NCBI GenBank assembly: GCA_900769375.1
Contig: CAAGGN010000098.1
Span: forward strand, 1 to 9,673
Reading direction: 5' to 3'
Length of the DNA: 9,673 nucleotides
From: Clostridia bacterium
GTDB taxonomy: Bacteria; Bacillota; Clostridia; Oscillospirales; Acutalibacteraceae
This document shows positions 6,993 through 9,673 of this stretch, one piece after another. Numbering within the stretch: the first letter of the stretch is position 1; every line of letters begins with the position of its first letter. The position numbers were made by a program, and so were the translations under genes. The notes beneath the pieces are model-generated. The model did not search any database and was not told where the DNA came from. It saw only the letters and a list, made by a program, of their open reading frames with translations.

Positions 6993-7050
6993 ATCGCATG
7001 GAGCACCGCCCCCTCAAAGTTTGAGGGGCGGAGGGGAGTTTGGCTCCCGC
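6993..7050. repeat. Structured repeat, copy 1
   Basis: A stretch of about 58 bases beginning ATCGCATGGAGC is closely similar to 8547-8604. It folds as nested hairpins: an outer GAGC/GCTC pair, and an inner CCGCCCCCTC / GAGGGGCGG stem closed by AAA-g-TTT. Compared with copy 2, the inner A-T pair has become G-C on both sides, so the fold itself appears to be conserved. No T-run follows, so it is not a standard terminator. Confidence 0.75.
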
Positions 7051-7066
7051 GCTTATGCGACCTATC

Positions 7067-7782
7067 TTGTCAAGGGTTAAGCCCCGGCTTAATTTATCGC
7101 GACCCTTGACAACGGTAAGGGAAATAAAATTAAAGGAAGCATTAAGGCGGTCTGCCTTAATGCCTAATCGCTTCCCCTTTGCGCTTTAGCGCAAAATTTA
7201 AGAAAGGGCGGGGCGAGGAACGCTGCCCCCTAAATGCCGAGACCCGAAAGGGCGAGGCATTTAAGCCCCGCCCTTTCGGAGCGCCGCCGCCCACTACTTA
7301 ACAGATATTATGTCAGAAAAATCTAGGCGGGGGAGCAAGGAAGCGAATAGCGGATTTTCGGAGCGCTCGCAAGGGGGCCGAAGGCCTTCATCTTGACCCT
7401 TGCGAGAAGACGGAGAAAACCGCTAATGAGCGACGAAGCGCGGGGCCGACTAAAGCGGGACGGCATAGGCGCGGGCGCGCAGGCGCAATAAATCGCGAGG
7501 GCGACCCCGCCCCGAATTCCGCAGGGAATTCGAGACGATTTATGCGCCGATCGGAGCGAAAGGGGAAAATAGCCCAGTGGGCTATTTTAGCGATGACAAA
7601 GGAAATCGCGCCCCCTTTCGAGCGCGCATTCCTTTTGATTTGGTTCTTTGCGAATAGGCAATATCATAGGGCGGTCCCTCGCCCGTTTAATGATTTGCCG
7701 TTAAGAGTAAAGAACGCCGATATTTTTTGAGGGCATAGGCCGTTGGAAATGGAACGGCAGTTGCCTTCCTAAAAATATCGGC
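7067..7782 (+). ncRNA. Large GC-rich block of nested inverted repeats, candidate large structured RNA
   Basis: About 700 bases with no credible gene and visibly higher G+C than the flanks are made of consecutive nested stems. They are TTGTCAAGGGT/ACCCTTGACAA (7067/7102), GCATTAAGGC/GCCTTAATGC (7139/7154), TTTGCGC/GCGCAAA (7178/7189), and GAAAGGGCGGGGC/GCCCCGCCCTTTC (7202/7265) enclosing TAAATGCC/GGCATTTA and CCC-GAAA-GGG. Next come AGCGGaTTTTC/GAAAACCGCT (7349/7415) enclosing CTCGCAAGGG/CCCTTGCGAG, GGCGCaATAAATCG/CGATTTATGCGCC (7482/7536) enclosing GAATTCC/GGAATTC, CGAAAGGGG/CCCCTTTCG (7557/7612) enclosing AAAATAGCCC/GGGCTATTTT, and GCCGATATTTTT/AAAAATATCGGC (7716/7771) enclosing GCCGTT/AACGGC. 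The GAAA tetraloop exists only on the plus strand, favouring a plus-strand RNA. The alternative is a DNA-level structure such as an origin. I recognise no named family, and no clear promoter or terminator was found. Confidence 0.55.
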
Positions 7783-7838
7783 AAGGATGCGATAAAGGCA
7801 TTAGCCGTAGAAATTAATCAAAAAAGGAGCTTTTAAAT

Positions 7839-8042
7839 ATGAATTTCAATTTAAAACAAATAACATTACTTTTTAAAATTTTAAGCGCTTTTCGTAAGTT
7901 TTTAGAGACTTTTAACAGTCTTTCACCTAAAGATAAGCTTTTTTCTTCCGAAGATCATGAAACCTTTAACGATGTTGTTGAAATGGTTTACCGGGAGCAT
8001 TTATCGCAAGAATATAATCGAATCGTTGAAGATAAAAAGTGA
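7839..8042 (+). CDS. Small hypothetical protein (67 aa) of the element
   Basis: The ATG at 7839 is preceded by a good SD (AAAAAGGAG, 7821-7829). The product is 67 residues, charged, and probably helical, with a hydrophobic/basic N-terminal helix (LKQITLLFKILSAF) and an acidic C-terminal half. I do not recognise the family. It resembles the next gene's product: LKxxxLLxxILxxF near the N-terminus, then LSPKDKLFSS here against LSVEDEKLLFS there, so the two may be paralogues. It is the first of three tightly packed genes, 10 bases before the second. A weak promoter candidate (TTGGTT 7640-7645, 16 bases, TATCAT 7662-7667) lies inside the structured block upstream. It may be a regulator or accessory factor of the mobile element; this is a guess from context. 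Confidence 0.7.
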   Translation: MNFNLKQITLLFKILSAFRKFLETFNSLSPKDKLFSSEDHETFNDVVEMVYREHLSQEYNRIVEDKK

Positions 8043-8052
8043 GGTGTTTTTT

Positions 8053-8220
8053 ATGTTTAAACTTAAAGAATTAAAGCTTTTACATGATATTTTAGCTGTT
8101 TTTTGCGTTTTAGAAGTGCGCCGTCTTTTATCCGTAGAGGATGAGAAGCTTCTATTTTCTATCCGCAGCAAAGTGACAAATCGATTGTTGGAGGATATGA
8201 CAAGTGAAAGAAATAAATAG
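8053..8220 (+). CDS. Small hypothetical protein (55 aa), apparent paralogue of its neighbour
   Basis: The ATG at 8053 has the SD GAGGTG (8041-8046) just upstream, and is preferred to an in-frame ATG at 7957 that lies inside the previous gene with no SD. The 55-residue product MFKLKELKLLHDILAVF... is predicted helical and charged, with alternating Leu/Lys/Glu in its first half. It shares a pattern with the preceding 67-residue protein, suggesting tandem duplication and divergence. Its last 17 bases overlap the start of the DUF6291-like gene, implying translational coupling. No known function is recognised. Confidence 0.65.
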   Translation: MFKLKELKLLHDILAVFCVLEVRRLLSVEDEKLLFSIRSKVTNRLLEDMTSERNK

Positions 8221-8539
8221 TTTCATCCTTTACTACGATTGGCAGCTTCTTTTTAAGAATTTTACCCTGGAACAGAAGGGATTACTTTTGGACAGTATCT
8301 TCAACTATGTTTCCGGGAAGATTACTTCTTCAGATGTCGATATAAGCGTGCGGGATGTTTTCGACTATATGATAACCTACATTGACAGAGATAAGGAAAA
8401 ATATATCGAGAAATGCCGCAAGAACGAAGAAAACATCCGCAAGCGTTATGAGAAGAAGGAAGAAGAGAAAAAGAAAAAGGCGGGCGGTTTTGCCGCCTAT
8501 GATATGGATAAGTTCGAAGAAACTTTAAATAGTGACTAA
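8204..8539 (+). CDS. DUF6291-like protein of mobile elements
   Basis: The GTG start at 8204 lies 9 bases after GGAGG (8190-8194) and inside the end of the previous gene. The 111-residue product starts with NSFILYYDWQ, contains a helical LTLEQ-like stretch and SIFNYVSG, and ends the conserved part with YIDRDKEKYIEKCRKNEENIRKR. This is the layout of the DUF6291 family (short phage and plasmid proteins of gut Firmicutes, function unknown). After it comes a Lys/Glu-rich helix (about 85-98), probably a coiled coil, and a short tail. Members are often found near phage or plasmid replication genes, so a role in replication of the element is possible but not shown. The family name is given from pattern recognition only. 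Confidence 0.72.
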   Translation: MKEINSFILYYDWQLLFKNFTLEQKGLLLDSIFNYVSGKITSSDVDISVRDVFDYMITYIDRDKEKYIEKCRKNEENIRKRYEKKEEEKKKKAGGFAAYDMDKFEETLNSD

Positions 8540-8546
8540 AATTCCC

Positions 8547-8604
8547 ATCGCATTGAGCAGCGCCCCCCTCGAAGTTCGAGGGGCGGGGGGAGTTTGGCTC
8601 CTGC
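8547..8604. repeat. Structured repeat, copy 2
   Basis: This second copy of the repeat at 6993-7050 starts 8 bases after the DUF6291-like stop codon. Inner stem CGCCCCCCTCGAA / TTCGAGGGGCG and outer GAGC/GCTC are retained, and AGTTTGGCTCC is identical to copy 1. The two copies flank the structured block and the three small genes. Confidence 0.75.
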
Positions 8605-8639
8605 GGAGCTCCTTCTTCCGTAATTCTAATTATAAGAGA

Positions 8640-8663
8640 AATTATAATTTTAATTATAATTTT
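8640..8663. repeat. AT-rich 12-bp tandem repeat
   Basis: Two exact tandem copies of AATTATAATTTT (8640-8651, 8652-8663), then a degenerate third (AATTGTAATTAT). All bases are A or T over the repeats. Beside the GTATAC array it looks like an easily melted element, as in iteron-type origins. Confidence 0.6.
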
Positions 8664-8677
8664 AATTGTAATTATAA

Positions 8678-8710
8678 GTATACATTCGTATACGACCGTA
8701 TACGACCGTA
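8678..8710. repeat. GTATAC array with 10-bp period, possible iterons or recombinase/regulator sites
   Basis: Three GTATAC palindromes start at 8678, 8688 and 8698, exactly 10 bases apart, separated by ATTC, GACC and GACC, with a partial fourth (GTA) at 8708. The period equals about one helical turn, which would place bound proteins on one face of the DNA. It lies between the AT repeats and the recombinase gene. Confidence 0.7.
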
Positions 8711-8747
8711 GATTTTTCCGCGAGTATTAACACTGATTACCTTAACA

Positions 8748-8792
8748 AAACCCCTACAAACCGCTTTATTATGCGGAAAAATGTAGGGGTTT
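8748..8792 (+). terminator. Stable hairpin in the recombinase leader, terminator or attenuator
   Basis: An 11-bp perfect stem AAACCCCTACA / TGTAGGGGTTT (8748-8758, 8782-8792) encloses CCGC/GCGG. Only three T follow on the plus strand, so termination would be weak there; it fits the minus strand about equally. The hairpin lies between two direct repeats TTAACACT (8727-8734, 8801-8808), just upstream of the recombinase SD, and may control its expression or form part of its attachment region. Confidence 0.6.
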
Positions 8793-8836
8793 AAAATGAG
8801 TTAACACTTTTTGGAAAGTTAAAAGGAGGTGATAAT

Positions 8837-9352
8837 TTGCGTAGTGAGTGGAAACCTAAGGGGGAGATAGTACATATACTGGCTTCTCTTTACCCTGAAA
8901 ACCGCCTTGCTTGTGAGGTATCTATGATTACGGGATTACGTATAAATGACGTCCTGGCTCTCAAAAGCGAACAGGTTAAAAAGCAGAAGTTTACCGTCAG
9001 GGAAGAGAAGACCGGGAAGACCAAAAAAATATATCTTCCGAAGGAAATCCAAGACCGTTGTATCTCATGCAGTGGGCAACATTATGTTTTTGAGCACCGC
9101 TTAAACGGCAGAAAGCACCGCACCCGCCAAGCCGTTTTCAAGGATTTAAAGAGGGTTGCGAAGGCATTTAATGTAAAAGAAAACATCACTCCGCATAGTT
9201 TGCGGAAGGTTTATGCCGTTGAGGAATATGCCAAGTGCGGCAATTTGAAGAAGATTCAAAAGCTTCTTAATCATAGTGACGAAGCTGTGACTATGCTTTA
9301 TGCCATGGCAGATGTGGTCACCAAACGGAAGAACTTCAAGAATTTACGATAA
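8837..9352 (+). CDS. Minimal tyrosine recombinase/integrase (catalytic domain only)
   Basis: This 171-residue protein has the tyrosine recombinase catalytic fold and a full active site: Arg35 in ITGLRINDV, beta-hairpin Lys58 in REEKTGK, His120 and Arg123 in TPHSLRK, His146 in LLNHSD and nucleophile Tyr155 in TMLYAM. The position after Arg123, often His, is Lys. It has almost no residues before the catalytic domain, so the usual N-terminal core-binding domain is absent; typical integrases are 300-400 residues. The TTG start at 8837 is supported by a near-perfect SD (AAAGGAGGTGAT, ending 3 bases upstream), and no other start is as good. It lies about 200 bases from the right 19-bp repeat, as expected for an integrase next to its attachment site. 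It would cut and rejoin the element ends; a DNA inversion switch is an alternative role. Confidence 0.88.
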   Translation: MRSEWKPKGEIVHILASLYPENRLACEVSMITGLRINDVLALKSEQVKKQKFTVREEKTGKTKKIYLPKEIQDRCISCSGQHYVFEHRLNGRKHRTRQAVFKDLKRVAKAFNVKENITPHSLRKVYAVEEYAKCGNLKKIQKLLNHSDEAVTMLYAMADVVTKRKNFKNLR

Positions 9353-9362
9353 TCCGTAATGT

Positions 9363-9391
9363 TTGACAAATGCCGCTTTTGAAGGTATAAT
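9363..9391 (+). promoter_or_regulatory. Perfect-consensus promoter upstream of the small ORF
   Basis: TTGACA (9363-9368), a 17-base spacer and TATAAT (9386-9391), both exact consensus hexamers, directly after the recombinase stop codon. It reads rightward towards the window edge. Confidence 0.9.
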
Positions 9392-9433
9392 ATACTCGTT
9401 GAGGTAATTTTAAAGCCGAAAGGAGTATAACCC

Positions 9434-9547
9434 TTGAATTTAACAAAACAGGCATTTTGTAAGCAAAATTGCTATCCCTATGGGCAAGGGAAAAATAGAC
9501 CTTTGCGAGTAATTGACGGTAGGCAAGATTTGTCTGCCGCAAAATAA
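9434..9547 (+). CDS. 37-codon small ORF, leader-peptide-like
   Basis: The TTG at 9434 lies 8 bases after GAAAGGAG (9418-9425), which is itself just downstream of a perfect promoter. The product (M)NLTKQAFCKQNC-YPYGQGK... is 37 residues, basic, with two Cys and no membrane segment; I recognise no family. The mRNA can form several hairpins within the ORF: GCATTTTG/CAAAATTGC (9452/9464), CCCT/AGGG (9476/9487) and a G-U-containing stem at 9517-9539. A 14-bp stem follows directly (9556-9587). Strong promoter, short ORF and stacked hairpins are how attenuator leaders of inducible genes look, including antibiotic-resistance genes. The controlled gene would lie beyond the window, so this stays a hypothesis. 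A real small protein is equally possible. Confidence 0.55.
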   Translation: MNLTKQAFCKQNCYPYGQGKNRPLRVIDGRQDLSAAK

Positions 9548-9555
9548 AGGATAGT

Positions 9556-9587
9556 CAATTATACAAAATGAATATTTTGTATAATTG
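9556..9587. repeat. Right direct repeat within a perfect palindrome, candidate attachment site
   Basis: Its first 19 bases equal 6757-6775. The whole is a perfect inverted repeat: CAATTATACAAAAT, a 4-base centre GAAT, then ATTTTGTATAATTG. Read as 11-bp arms (ATTATACAAAA, TTTTGTATAAT) around 6 central bases, it has the geometry of a tyrosine-recombinase core site such as dif. There is no T-run, so it is not an ordinary terminator, though in RNA it would be a stable hairpin. Confidence 0.6.
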
Positions 9588-9641
9588 AGGGCAGAGGTAA
9601 TATAGCAAAGTTGGGCCTAACAGGTTTTTCTCGGGTATTTA

Positions 9642-9670
9642 TTGGCGCTATGTTGTATGTTTTATATTAT
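9642..9670 (+). promoter_or_regulatory. Possible promoter at the right edge
   Basis: TTGGCG (9642-9647), a 17-base spacer and TATTAT (9665-9670). The hexamers are imperfect and nothing downstream is visible, so support is modest. Confidence 0.4.
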
Positions 9671-9673
9671 GTA

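Noticed and set aside
7542..7730. 62-codon plus-strand ORF inside the structured block
   Set aside because: It has no SD, overlaps perfect hairpin arms (7566-7588, 7557-7620) and its composition is dictated by them; no protein-like pattern.
8640..8710. CRISPR array
   Set aside because: Repeats of 10-12 bp without spacers of 30 bases or cas genes; better read as tandem iteron-like repeats.
9336..9542. Minus-strand 68-codon ORF across the right promoter and small ORF
   Set aside because: No SD, overlaps a perfect plus-strand promoter and the recombinase end; likely a shadow.

Overview
The window is AT-rich DNA in low-GC Firmicutes (Clostridia) style. Signs are strong SD sequences of the AGGAGGTGAT type, sigma-A promoters, U-tailed intrinsic terminators, and a SpoIIM-like gene directly followed by a XerD-like gene, an adjacency familiar from spore-forming Firmicutes. 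Genus cannot be told from the sequence alone.

Positions 1-6690 are chromosomal housekeeping. A two-gene ABC exporter operon enters from the left: the 3' end of a half-transporter with a degenerate ATPase site, then its catalytically competent partner. It ends in a strong terminator. Next comes an operon of a YfcE-like metallophosphoesterase, apparently lacking a normal start codon, and an alpha/beta hydrolase. This converges on a minus-strand fabG-type reductase with a terminator between them. An AT-rich divergent region of about 400 bases carries the fabG promoter and a consensus promoter facing right. The latter reads through a long leader into spoIIM-like and xerD-like genes. The XerD-like protein has substitutions at two of its expected catalytic positions.

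Positions 6757-9574 look like a small mobile element of about 2.8 kb, bounded by a 19-bp direct repeat (CAATTATACAAAATGAATA). From left to right it holds: a minus-strand small structured RNA gene with a perfect promoter and terminator; a GC-rich block of roughly 700 bases made almost entirely of nested inverted repeats and lacking a credible gene; three short overlapping or closely spaced genes (two apparently paralogous small proteins and a DUF6291-like protein); AT-rich repeats plus a 10-bp-period GTATAC array that resembles an origin or a protein-binding array; and a minimal tyrosine recombinase consisting of the catalytic domain only. A hairpin-forming repeat with a compensatory base change lies at both ends of the structured block plus small-gene segment.

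At the right end, a consensus promoter drives a 37-codon TTG-started ORF whose mRNA folds into successive hairpins, like a leader peptide or attenuator. It is followed by the right-hand palindromic repeat and a second promoter pointing out of the window.

Most worth follow-up are the large structured GC-rich block, the small RNA, the 19-bp repeat boundaries and the leader-like ORF. The functions proposed for the element are inference.
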